Below are positions 1-11,161 of a stretch of DNA of 64,000 nt, piece by piece; positions within the stretch are counted from its first letter, which is position 1, and the number at the start of each line of letters is the position of its first letter. The stretch is from Phallusia fumigata (taxonomy: Eukaryota > Chordata > Ascidiacea > Phlebobranchia > Ascidiidae), in the NCBI GenBank assembly GCA_008931825.1, contig QXVZ01031190.1, forward strand, positions 7,037 through 71,036, given 5' to 3'. The notes below the pieces were generated by a model. It worked only from the letters and a program-made list of their open reading frames with translations, did no database searches and was not told where the DNA came from. The translations under genes were made by a program, and so were the position numbers.

Positions 1-2183
1 GACTTAAGGCCGTTGGAAGTAGCGGTGTCCCTACTAGGTCCCGCCTACACCGCGGCCAATGCAATGCGGTGGAGGCCGTGCCCAGGCCGTGTTTCTGTGC
101 GCACCTTATTTTAACTAAAGCCATTTAGCAACGCGCCACACCTTAGCTAAAATTCGATCTAAGCTAAAGTCCCTACGTGGCGCGCGAATCCCAAACGTAC
201 CCAACCTATGTTAGCTAGCCTAAGCCCTAGTTATCGAGTGCCACTGTAATTCTAGCCCTAGCGCAAACTAACTGTCATTAGTAGCACTCCTGACTTGGGC
301 CTGCCTTTATCCTCCGTTAACAAAGTCAAGGAAGGATAAAGTCAAGGCCACTCACCCCTAGCGCCAGTTAGCCTAAGTTAGGCCTAACGATTCCGCAATC
401 CCGGTTGACCCGCGACAGACTCCTATGTTTACATACAAGCAAAAATTTTGAAGTTGTGGAATGTTGGTTGTAGACGGAGGGCCGATGACGGTTGATGAGA
501 TCGTGGAGTAATACAAATCGCAACTCTGCAGACAAAATTATAATTAGAACGTTGTGAGAAGAAAAGGTTGAAACGAAACAATAACTTGATGGGTAAACTA
601 AGAAATACATCGACAGGCATAAACCGAGATACGCTGTTTCACAATCAGCGCTGATTGAGAAAAAAACGCGCCGGTGTGTGTGACGTCACAGAGCCTAAAG
701 CGCGCTTGGTTCCAACTAAAGCATGTAGTAAACGGTTTTCCAGCTGTTGTTCTAGAGTTGCTTTTAAGTTTGATTAGAAATTTCGTGCCAATCATTTCAA
801 TACCTAAGTTCAGATTAAACACACAGCGCCAACTACAGTAATGAGAAGTTTGAAACATACTATAATGAAATCAAAATGAAAAACCCTAGATTTAAATGTG
901 AAAATGTTACTGTCATATTGCTCTTCCACCAGAGTCGCACAGATAAAAATAAACACAATTTAGTTTACCTTGCACCACCTCCAGCTTCCACGTCCGCACG
1001 CCACCAACTCCAGCGTACAAATGACTTTGCAAGGAACGACTTTGACACGCGCTCAACTCAAAGCACGCTAATTGATTGTGACGTTTTAAAAAACTTGCTC
1101 AAGCGTGTCAAATAGCAAAGTGGCGCGGGAACGAATTCGGTAAGTTTTTTTATTGGGTTGGAAAAAATACCGAATTTAAAAAATTTTAGAATTCATTTTA
1201 AATAAAATAAACGTTTAGGCGTTGTTTCTTAAAATATTCCAGTATTTAATAAGTTTGTCTAGTTTAAACTATCTCTCTGGCCAACTACTCGGTTTTGCAA
1301 ACTGAAATTTGTAATTACACCACCATGACCCTTTCTTTTTTTAAAAATTGCATAAAATCCGGTATTAGCCGCTATATTTACATCAAATCAAGTTAACATT
1401 TTATGTTTACCATTCCGGTTTAAACCGGTTTTGGGGTCCTGCGGCGAAAACCAGTCATAACTTAAATGTGTAAAGTCTTTCTTGAAAAAAACTTGCATCG
1501 AAAAGGCCTAGGTTTTTACAAAAATATATTCCGATCGTTTGGTAATGCTTTGATTACAATTTTTTTAAATATTGGTATATCAACCAGGACATCCAGATTG
1601 GTTCAAAAACAGCCGAACCTAGCTGGTTGTGATGTAATGTCATGTTATGAATGGTCAGTTATCTCTTTTTTGATACTTTAGTGTCGTATGTTGCCTTTGA
1701 GCTGAAGAACCACTAGATGAAAAATAACGACCGACTATTTTCGGTTGACGGCGAAACTTGACCGATGCACCACTAGCCGAATGGATTTCGACCCATCCAC
1801 AGACGGAAAAAATGTTATTAGATTTTGCACAGAGAAACATCAATATGTCACTTGTTCATCACGTTGCATCAGCAATTGCATGACTAATGGACGCATAGTT
1901 TTTTGGTGTTTATAAATCCTATACAGTATCCAACATTTCACACCAAAAATTACATTTAACCTATAGACAGTAAACACAGATAAATTACAACCTCTTGAAA
2001 GCGAGTACTTTTTTTATGGCACGCCAACTAATTTACAAGTTAATATTCTATTACATTTTGTGAGCCAAGTTTGCGACCAAAGCAGTGACGTCACCAACAT
2101 GGCACGTGAAGTTATTAACATTTTGACATAACATGTAAACTATTGCACTCTGCTATCAAAAGTTTGCCAAAGGTTCGGAAACG
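1..2183. other. Gene-free left flank
   Basis: I see no convincing coding exon here. The small open frames lack splice context and protein-like composition. The first 400 bases are richer in GC than the rest and contain scattered short words such as CCTAAG and CTAGCC, which may be a degenerate repeat. The part next to the P450 gene presumably holds its 3' UTR. Confidence 0.6.
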
Positions 2184-5100
2184 TCATTCACTATAGGGTT
2201 TGACAGCAATCTTTACAGACTTGTGTGCCCTCATCATCGGCGCGGTTGCGATGGTTGCTTTGGTAACCAGGCTGATGTTCACGCTGCGAACAATCTGGAA
2301 GAGGAAGAGGCGCAGAAAGAGCAGCCCGTAATTTTTGCCGGCACACATACGAGCTCCTTTCCCGAAGGGAACAAAACTGAAGGAGGACGCCCTGCTTTTT
2401 GCTCCATCCGTGCTGTTGTCAGCGATTTCTGTTTCGGGATCGTGTAAGTCTTTATGCGGCTCAAAACTCGTGTCATCTCCGCTGTGGAGGATCTTTCCAG
2501 CTGCCTCCTCATGTGTATAGCGGATGCTGTACACTACCTGCCAGCCTTTTGGTATTTGACAGTTCTGTGGAGTTTACACATGTATTAACTTGTGGTACAT
2601 GTAAACAGTTCATAGGTTGCGTAAGCGGATAACGATCTAAATGTAATAATCTAGTTTTACTAAAAAAGAAGTCCCTCTAAACCAATGTTTTGCAACCGGT
2701 GCTGCACAACTTATCAAATATATTTTTTAAATACCGTCCTTGGCAAATTTGAGCGTTGCAACAGTTTGGCAATTTGCCAATATACTCTAGCTAGCCCAAT
2801 TTGCATGTTACGTCGTTTTCACTAAACGTTGAGATGTATTTCGTTTATCTCATGCAAAAAAACAAGATTAACATGAATTTGACCATGCGATTTACATCAT
2901 TTGTTTGGAAACTGGTGCCCTCGTTTTTCTCTTAACCTTGTGTGACGCTTCGCGAGATCAGGACACGCGAAAAAAAATGTTGCAGTTAGTTATGTTTTTC
3001 ATTGTAATATTGGAAATTATCATCTTCGAAAGGCTGCCCTGGCACACGGCTAAGTTGTGCTGAGGAGTTTCGAAAGTTTATAAGTGAGAAGTAAGGACAA
3101 AAATGTCGCGGAACACTGCTCGAAACTCACCCCGACTTGGAATGTTTTTAACGCCACACGGATTGCTCCAGGAATAGTCGGTGTAACGCGCAGAGTCTCA
3201 TGCACGACTCGGCATAGGTAGGGAAGGTCGTTGAAGTTTTGATGCTGTATGCTGTCCAATGGCTTGTCCCACAGCCCAGCGTTACGAATCTCCTGCCGCA
3301 AACGATCCACGATCTAGAAATTAAAAGGGTACATTGGACAATGTTGAACAACTTAAACAGTGTCTTCTGGATTTTTGTAGGGTGTGCAGTTGCCTTTAAA
3401 CTTGGAAATAATAAAACATCGTAAGACTAGAAATAAAGCAGGCTAAGGGGAGGAAGTAAAGACAAGAGCAACTGGACAAAAATTGATTTAAAAAAATGTA
3501 AAAAATGCTTTTTCACATCATGAGTTATGGGTGCGCAAACGTTTTTTTCGTTGTGTCAATAGATTTTTAACGGTCTGTCGAAACTTTCTAGGAGTACTGA
3601 ATTGACACAATAGTATAGCAATCTTGTTTGTGGTTTTGCTGTTGCAAAACGTTTGTTACAAGGTAAATGTTTGTTGGTTACAACGAAATCGAAAAAAACG
3701 TATCTTCAGTAGTTCGAACCTCTGGCCTCTGGGACAAGTGCAACATTAAAAGCGAGGAGGAACAACGCAGACTTTGCGATCCAGCAAAGATAAACTCCAG
3801 CGAGAGATTTTGAAGGTTCTCCAAAGTGATGGTCGTGTCCTTTTCCGCTCGCGCAAGCTTAAGGATGTTCACCATCACACTTTCAAAGTCGTCATTCTCG
3901 CTGGAACAGTCGTCGCCTTCAGCTGAAGATTCAAGCTTTGTACGCAAATCGGATTCCACTTTCTTAAAGATAAACTCTTGAGCTTTAAGCCCCTGCAGAA
4001 ATTTCAACAAAAGTTCAATTAAATCTCGGGTTTAAAGTCAAGAGAAAAAACACATTATTAAGCTATCACAGTAGTTTCCAATCGGGAAGGTATTTTACCC
4101 CAGGTAATAATTTCCTGTTTATGTTTGAGTTATTCATTGTAAAGGTGGTGTTTCTTTTTAGGTTAACCAGTGGTTTAAAACCTTTTAATATTACTGTCTA
4201 AGTATGATAGGAATGAAAAGCTGCATAATAAGCCAAGGAGAATAAAAAATCTCCATAATAAGCAAAGCAAGGGAGTATGCATCATAAAAAGTTGGTAACC
4301 ATTAATTATCACTAGCCTTATAAAAGCTGAAGCCCGGTAGAGCGATTGGCAAACAGAGAATGCTGTTGACGATATCTTCTTCTGCTTGAATGTAGCGTTG
4401 TATGTCGGGGTCGTCGGGCAAGATTCCGAGCAGGACCGTCATCATGGTTTTCGAAACCATTTGCGTGCAAGCCTCAAACACTGGTATCGAGCCACGTGAC
4501 TGCCATTCCTGTAGAGCAGAGGCAACGGTCAAAAACATAATACATCACGCCATTTTACCATCTGTGGTCTATTGTTAAGGTTTTCATGCACACATGTTTT
4601 AGAATTTTTCATGCATACATGTTTTGTTATAGATTTTGGAAACATACGACAATAATTTAAAGAGAATCTTAGTTAAAACAATCGTCGTCGTCATCAGTGT
4701 GCAATGACGTTAAGCTTATATCCGTGTTATATAATACACAAGTGAGTTTATACCTTTATACTTAGAATTTTTTCACAATGTACAAGTTCTCTGGCACTTA
4801 TGTTTTTAACATTAGAATTTGTTGTTCATAAAATGTTATGTTTTATGCCTGCATATGTATAAAGACCTTAATTTAAGCTGTCCATAATACACCATGGTCG
4901 TGTTGTATTTCACTGACCAAGTGGACATGCAACCGCTGTGTCTCTTGTCACGCTATTTCACAGAAGAGATATAATGCACTAAGCTTTACCTCAATATGAC
5001 TTTCAATTCTGCTTCTCATAACAGGTAGGTATCTGTTAATAAATTTGGGAGAAAAGGCTCGAAGGGCGAGGCGCTTTATCTTTGTGTGGGTCTTCTTATC

Positions 5101-6494
5101 CCCGTTTACGATTCCGTTTGTTCCTAGAATGCGCCGGGTGGTCCCGGGCCAAATCGCTTCCACCAAATTTCCTACAAAGCAAATAGAAGCTGTTGATATC
5201 TGAAATGGGTTTCATGTAACTAAATCTACACGACTCGATGCTGAATATTTTGTAATGTTCGAAGATAATCGAACGAGTTAGGATTGTGATGTTCGTTCAC
5301 AGTCACAGAAATTAAAATGTCGTTTTGTCACAAGTAAACATTTTGAAATAGGTTAAGTTCGTTTTGCTTGAAAGAAAACGTAGCGACACATTACCATTAA
5401 AGCAAAAACGTAATAGGAAGTAGCTGCGCAACGTTAAACTTCTTAAAGGTCAAAAAAGGGAAGGCCACTATTGGTAGATCAAGGCTATAACGCGCTTGTA
5501 GCCACATTGCCATTACAGTACAAAGCATTAGGTGACCAGCAATGACTTAATAGAGAGTGTGACTGGCGGGTCGAGATAGTTTTGTACACCGGTAGATGAA
5601 GCCCATCATGTTGACTATACCTTGCTTAATAATGCTGCTGAATAAAATCGACAACATTTTTTGATGCACGTAAAAATAAATTTTTAAAATGTTTACGATA
5701 ACTCTTTATTTTATCTTCGATAGAGGTTGCTGTGCCGAAAATCAAAACTCTTATTCCAATGTCGTACCTTCACCAAGGAGAATAGGTCGAATGTTTTCTT
5801 CTCCTATGAGAACAACAGTGGGTCTGCCGAATAAGTGTGTCTTGTACACGTTTCCAAACTGTTTTTTCCTTTTCCTCTGGTAGCTCTCCCCCTTGAAAAT
5901 CAAACTGTTAAATTTCTTTATCTGTCAGTAATTAGTTAATTAATTAGCTTAAAGGAAAAAAGTGACATAAAAAAGGTACGATATGTTCTCCCGTGGTTTT
6001 TATACTGTGCGTGGTTTTTATACTTTTTGTTTTTACATCACCAAATACAACTTTGATAATTAAATTCTAATCACTGGTGCGCCGAAAGCCCAATAAAATT
6101 TTTCAGAAACGTCGCATCAAAAAGTTTGAGAAACACTGGGGTATAATCAGTGTAACGGAATTTTAATTTTACACTTTTAAACTTTCTGTTTCATTTTTTA
6201 AGTATTTCATTTCAGCCAATGTTAGCGACTTACTATGAAGAGAAAATGAAGTAATTCCCCAACAAAAGGAAACCCCATGCTTCCGTCCGGTAAGGGCAGC
6301 GCACACGACGGGTCTCTGGTTGCCAACCACTTCTTTGTCCACAAGTAGCAAGCGAAACAATAAAACAAATACGGGGTGGCTAAGTACGTTACTACAAACA
6401 TCAAAGTTTCCCGACAAAATGTCAGACATGGCGATGCGAACATCAAAAGTTGATTTGGGTCCCACAGTCCATTAAAGATACTATCAGGTGACAT
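2184..6494 (-). CDS. CYP26-like: CYP26-type cytochrome P450 (retinoic acid hydroxylase family)
   Basis: Seven exons: 6494-6234, 5891-5768, 5171-4990, 4508-4317, 3992-3720, 3313-3131, 2564-2184. They give 1,596 nt and 531 residues with consistent phases. The N-terminus has a hydrophobic anchor followed by [16 protein letters not shown], very close to the vertebrate CYP26 proline-rich entry. [11 protein letters not shown], the ETLR K-helix motif (383-386), [11 protein letters not shown] and the haem loop [10 protein letters not shown] (Cys479) also match CYP26. The family oxidises all-trans retinoic acid at the ER membrane. Oddities: the I-helix reads AGSQS (323-327) where CYP26 has GGHETT, so acid and threonine are both replaced. 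The usual FxPxRF region reads FEPHKDL and is followed by a polar insert. Intron 4 appears to begin with GC. CYP26 membership is well supported; retained retinoid activity is inference. Confidence 0.92.
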
Positions 6495-7210
6495 TTTTTG
6501 CTGTGTGTTGGTAAGTACAGACTTTCATGCACCTATTTGGATTGCTAAAAAAGAAGAAATAAAAAGTTTCATAATAAGCAAACAGCAAATTCATCAAAAA
6601 GGTTGGGAATCATTGTCCTTGTCCTATACAAGACCTAAAGCCTTCAGCAAACACATTCTTATTGGTTATGAAAAGTCACGCCTTAGGAAACCAACGAAAC
6701 CGCATCGACCAGCCACATTTGTACACTTAGGATTTACGTAGTAAAAGGGGAAACAAAAATTACACAAGGATAAATAAACAGAAGGGTCGAATATTATACT
6801 TTGTCGAATTGTCGGATTTTGTAAGCAACGTTCTTATCAATGCATCTGTTTAAAACAAAAACGTCATTTTATTTTGTTTTCGTTTACTTTTTTCTCATTC
6901 TTTTTTTTACGATTCGCGGGGTCAATCTAAAACCATGCAATTTGTTTAACGAAATACATGCAAGAAACTTTAAGATATCTGCACACCTGTGTATGCATCG
7001 GCCCTGGTCGTTATAAACTTGAAACTTTTTGCACGTTTTGCCCCTTCAAAATTTTCTGAACTTAAAGACTATTTGCCTAAAATCTCTCGTCTTTTTTGTA
7101 AACCAGCTCCGCGCGTTTCGTATGTTCTTCTTTCCATAAATGGATGTCATGCCACCATAACGACTTTGTTGTTTCTCCATTTGGTTCCGTCGGTAATGAA
7201 CACGTTTGGC
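6495..7210. other. Upstream flank of the P450 gene
   Basis: This is the 5' flank of the CYP26-like gene. No coding exon or clear promoter motif stands out. A TATA-like element was not identified with confidence. Confidence 0.4.
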
Positions 7211-7211
7211 T

Positions 7212-7335
7212 CAGGTCAATAACCTAGTAAGATGTCTCGGGACTAATTAATCCTTCGCGCAGTTCAATAATCTAGAAATATGTGTCAAGAGTGAATAATC
7301 TTCCTTGCGCAGATCAATAACCTAAAAAAATATAT
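7212..7335. repeat. Three-copy degenerate tandem repeat, about 50-bp unit
   Basis: The word CAG(G/T/A)TCAATAA(C/T)CTA recurs at 7212, 7260 and 7310, giving periods of 48 and 50 bp, with partly conserved sequence between copies. It lies 0.7-0.85 kb upstream of the P450 start. The first copy contains AGGTCA, the nuclear receptor half-site; the other two read AGTTCA and AGATCA. Regulatory function is only a guess. Confidence 0.6.
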
Positions 7336-7339
7336 TTTA

Positions 7340-9139
7340 GGGCTAAATCTTATATCAGGGCCCTCCCTTACATCACTTTCTGCGTGACATAAAAACTGCC
7401 ATTAATGCAACGTTTTTCAGCTAGAACTACGTCTGAGCATCAGAACCAATTTATTAATCACGAATTTCGGTTTTCCACGAAAATTCTGGAACTGAGTTAA
7501 TAAAAAAAGATTCAATTATCAGTCATTATTGCTGATTTCTGCTTAAAATCAAAAATGTGTAATGACAGACACGTTTATCCTCATGTTGAAACGAGCATGG
7601 CTTGTCAGATGGGAAATTGCCTAAAGCGATGGTAAAGTTGAAAGTGGTGGAGAGATAAAGGACAAAAACTTATTCCAACTCAAGATTTTGTCCTGGTGAC
7701 TTTTAAAGAAGGTCGATCCGAGTAAGAGTCCAACTATCCCACGTGAAATCTGCACATTTTTTCAGCCAGGAAATTGTCATGGGGAGATCGCTGGTATAAC
7801 CCTAACCCGTTGCTTGCCACGTATTCGGTTACGTGGAAGTATAAATTGTTTTTGTGTTAAATTGTTTTTATGCAAAAGAATCGAAATGTAGTGCAAAAAT
7901 TTATAATGGGGTGTATTTGTATTCATCAGACAACTATAAAACAACAACTATTTTTGCTTTGAAATAAATTGTCGAATTAGAATGAAACAGTGTTAACCGA
8001 TAAGAAAAAAAACTAACTGCTTGTGTCGGAGTCGATAGGAATCGTGCAACTGAATGTTAACGAGATGTGACGCTGACGATATTTACATTTAAAAAGCGGG
8101 CGGAGGTTAACCCCCCAAAAGTCATTCGTGTCTTTTTCATCGTCTCGTACATATGGCGCGACATGTGATGTCCTATCTCATGACCTTATGATATCTGACA
8201 AATGTAGTCATTTGCGAAATAAGCGTTTGGGAACTACTAATGACCCATGTCGTTGTCTGTCGCTTTTCCAAATGGTGACGTCTATCGATGTTTTGCCGCA
8301 CACGTAACCGATTTACGCAAGACCAAGTCAATTGAAAAGTTTAAGAGTTTTAGCATTGAAGACCTGCAAACACCCAGTTTAGCGAGTGACAGCGCGGACC
8401 TGCGAAGTTTAAAGACGAAATAAGCCTAAACGATTATTTCCTCAAAATTTTCTAATGTATCGATTTTTCTATAAATTAAAAATAACCCTTGGCAACAACT
8501 GTAACGCCTTCTTATTCTATTGTTCGCTTTGTTTTTCGGTTTTAACCTCACCGCAACGTCAATATCTGTTTCGTTAATAATTGGGGATATACTCTTTAAA
8601 AGTGATTTCTATGTGATTGTTTTTGACAATTCATGACAATATATTTGTAGATAATGCAATAGTAGGTAAAACTAAACTTCACACTTAAGTAGTTTGTGCA
8701 GCCAATAAGGTGGTCCAAACGTAAATAATAACAGTGAAGCCGTGCCTCAAACACAAAATCGGTCAATGGTCGTTCTTTCAAAAAGAGATATATATTTCAC
8801 CTGTGTGGGCATCGTCAGTCTCTAAACCACAGGGTTAATCTCTAAAGATAACAGATATCTCTACAGCAAACACAACAATCAACCGATTCACGCGCAGAAG
8901 AATTTTCTTGCAAACCTAAACAGACCTTTCCCAGTTTTCCAACCAAATACAACCAATAGATATTGAGTTTCTGCAAAAGTCCTTAAGTTTATTTGTCACA
9001 AGTCTAGCCGATCCATGTGTCCAATAGGTTAAATGGGCCGAAACTTGGTGATTGGGGACAAGTGGAGTTTTAGTTGTTTTTTAAATTGTAACTTTTGCAA
9101 CTTTCGTAAAACCCTAACAACACGTTGTTCGTTTGTTTC
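7340..9139. other. Gene-free stretch
   Basis: I see nothing convincing here: no exon with splice context, RNA gene or long repeat. Reading frames are short on both strands. Confidence 0.5.
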
Positions 9140-9346
9140 ATTTTTATCCACGGTGTTAAATGCGTTATATGATCACAATGAGTCCACCGTCGAGCTACCT
9201 GCCTTGTTGCAAATACGTTGAAAATTTTTTCGTTGAATTTGTTTTTTTGTTGGTGATTTAATTTGGTCAACCCATCGGGTTTCACAGGGACAACACTGCG
9301 AGTGCAAGGCAGTCGTGCTCACTGTTCGGCCAACTTGGCGATGTTT
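9140..9346 (-). mobile_element. tRNA-derived SINE, minus-strand copy
   Basis: Read on the minus strand, the element starts with a polymerase III box A-like stretch (TTGGCCGAACAGTGAGC). It continues into a tRNA-like body and an unrelated middle, contains AGGCAGGTAGCTCGAC and GTGGACTCATT, and ends near AAAATGAAACAA. The same 3' blocks in the same order occur in the plus-strand copy near 10.05-10.28 kb, so this is one family in opposite orientations. Confidence 0.75.
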
Positions 9347-9559
9347 AAAACACCACTCAAACAACAGCTGTTTTTGAAATTTTATTTAATGTTAGTTCAT
9401 CGTTGGGTAAAATGCCACAAAAAATCAAATCGTTGTAATTACCATCCTTCGATTTTGTAATACATCGAGTTCTTTCGAGCGGTGACTTTCAATATCAGTA
9501 GATTCAGGCTTTATTTAAAGTAGCACCAGGTCAGCATTTTATTGCGTCATGACTCAGTG

Positions 9560-9990
9560 GGTTTAAATATCGGTGACTGGGTCTGGAGTTTCCATTCACT
9601 ACATTTACGAGTTTTCAAAGATGAAGATACTCTTCGTACATGGCGCTCGGATCGGCAATTTCTTCACAGGATTTTACACTCACTGGGTAAACCTTGGTGT
9701 AACAGTTATGTGGCCGCTACACGCCCAAGTTATATCACAACAAGTGCAACTAAAATATACAGGATCGCCTAGATCGCATAGACCGCTTGAAGGCACTTCG
9801 CTTCGTGTACTTTTATATCGCTTTGTGCGATTTTACATCGTTTGGTGTGCAATCACATTGCCTTGTGCACCTTTGTAGCGCTTGGACACTTTTACATCGC
9901 AAAGGCGTCGCGCTAACCACTCGGCCATCTTGGGGGCTTGATTCGCCTTTATATCGCTTGATGTGTTAGGTTTAAATATCGGTGACTTGG
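9560..9990. repeat. Direct 21-22 bp repeats flanking a 410-bp block
   Basis: GGTTTAAATATCGGTGACTGG at 9560-9580 recurs with one inserted T at 9969-9990. The two copies bracket the minisatellite and the SINE fragment, so the whole segment may be one insertion or one repeat unit. Confidence 0.6.
9775..9968. repeat. Degenerate minisatellite, about 20-bp unit, with a tRNA-like insert
   Basis: Units resembling TTTTACATCGCTTGGTGC recur about every 20 bp. The array is interrupted at roughly 9905-9945 by a piece whose reverse complement, AGATGGCCGAGTGGTTAGCG, looks like the 5' half of a Ser/Leu-type tRNA with box A. The array resumes afterwards with TTTATATCGCTTGATGTG. Confidence 0.6.
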
Positions 9991-10045
9991 CCTATGATTT
10001 TGTTGTTTGCTGGGGTCTGCCAGACGCGGTTTGCCTCAAGGAATC

Positions 10046-10276
10046 AGTTTTATACAGCCGAGTGGTTAGTGCGACTGTCTTGTGCTCGCAAGGTTGTGGG
10101 TTCTAATTCTGCCTCGGTCACTGCTTTCCTGAGCAAGGAACTTTGCTCCAATCCGATGAACTGACCCAAATTGAAGCTACCTTTCAAAATGATCCACAAG
10201 GAACTACAATGAGGCAGGCAGGTAGCTCGACAGTGGACTCATTATGAGCATGACGCATTTAAAAATGAAACAATAA
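10046..10276 (+). mobile_element. tRNA-derived SINE, plus-strand copy
   Basis: Box A-like AGCCGAGTGGTTAGTGCG is followed about 35 nt later by box B-like GGTTCTAATTC, the spacing of an internal polymerase III promoter. A tRNA-unrelated body follows, with GGCAGGTAGCTCGACAGTGG and a 3' end of AAAAATGAAACAATAAACA. It does not fold as a functional tRNA because the 5' acceptor strand is not complementary. It pairs with the inverted copy at 9.14-9.35 kb. Confidence 0.8.
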
Positions 10277-10788
10277 ACATATACCTTCTAAGATTTCTTT
10301 CTCCACCGAAACCGAGTGATTTTCTGTACCAACACGTGTTTGTGCATGCGGCTAGGCTAATTGCGGATAACTCGCGTAGTTTAGAAAGAGATTTTCAGCA
10401 TTTACAGTGTCAAGTTTATGTTTCCAATGGAAGTAAAGTGAAAACACAAACAGCAATGCATTTAAAACCCAATTGGTCACATTTTGCACACATCCCACTT
10501 TCAAAATTTGCGAAGCAAAGCACACAAACACACCAGTTACAAAAAAATTAGGAGGTGCACTTACAGCAAATACTGTGCCCAAAAAAATTTTTGCCATGTG
10601 GGCCAAAGTTTCTTCCCTTTATCAGCGTTAATATCCAACAAGCCAAAGCTATATAGACCTTGCCCGTTCACACCTTTTTGATCATCTATATACACACATA
10701 CACTTCATTATACAATTGTGTGTTTTCTTAAAAATCCAGAAGTCCAAATTTTTTTGTGGCTGGTTAGTTGTAGGAAATTTGCTTTCAC
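10277..10788. other. Gene-free stretch
   Basis: I see no supported gene. Overlapping short frames exist on both strands, but none has conserved-looking sequence or splice context. Confidence 0.5.
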
Positions 10789-10794
10789 TTTATT
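10789..10794 (-). terminator. Possible polyadenylation signal for eIF5B
   Basis: AATAAA on the minus strand, about 370 nt beyond the eIF5B stop. It is the nearest canonical signal I found. AATAAA is common in AT-rich DNA, so the assignment is tentative. Confidence 0.35.
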
Positions 10795-11161
10795 CTTGTA
10801 AATTATAGTCAGTTTACATTAACTCTGGATATCCTTATATCTTGTCACACAAACAGTTTTACTTGCATAGTGCACAGAAAACTTTTTCAAGCACATGTTA
10901 CAATCTTAAGCTATAGTAAACACCAAGCCAAACCCCCAATACTGAGGGGCATCTTTGGAAACACACAAAACCAAGGTCCAAAAAAACTGTATTTCACAGA
11001 CAGAAAAGATTTTCAGCAAACAAACAGGGTTAACTTATCTTTGCATTTTTACCCCAACACTTAACAATTATTTTGTACATTATTTTTTCCATGTGCACAA
11101 AGAAATCTGTCTGTGATATACAATTCATGTGAGGCAATCTTAAGAAGAAAACAAAGGCAAC

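Noticed and set aside
1-400. Possible subtelomeric or telomere-like repeat (CCTAAG/CTAGCC words)
   Set aside because: No regular unit or run could be shown; the words are scattered.
10046-10130. Candidate tRNA gene
   Set aside because: Box A and box B are present but no acceptor stem forms, and the sequence continues into a SINE body.
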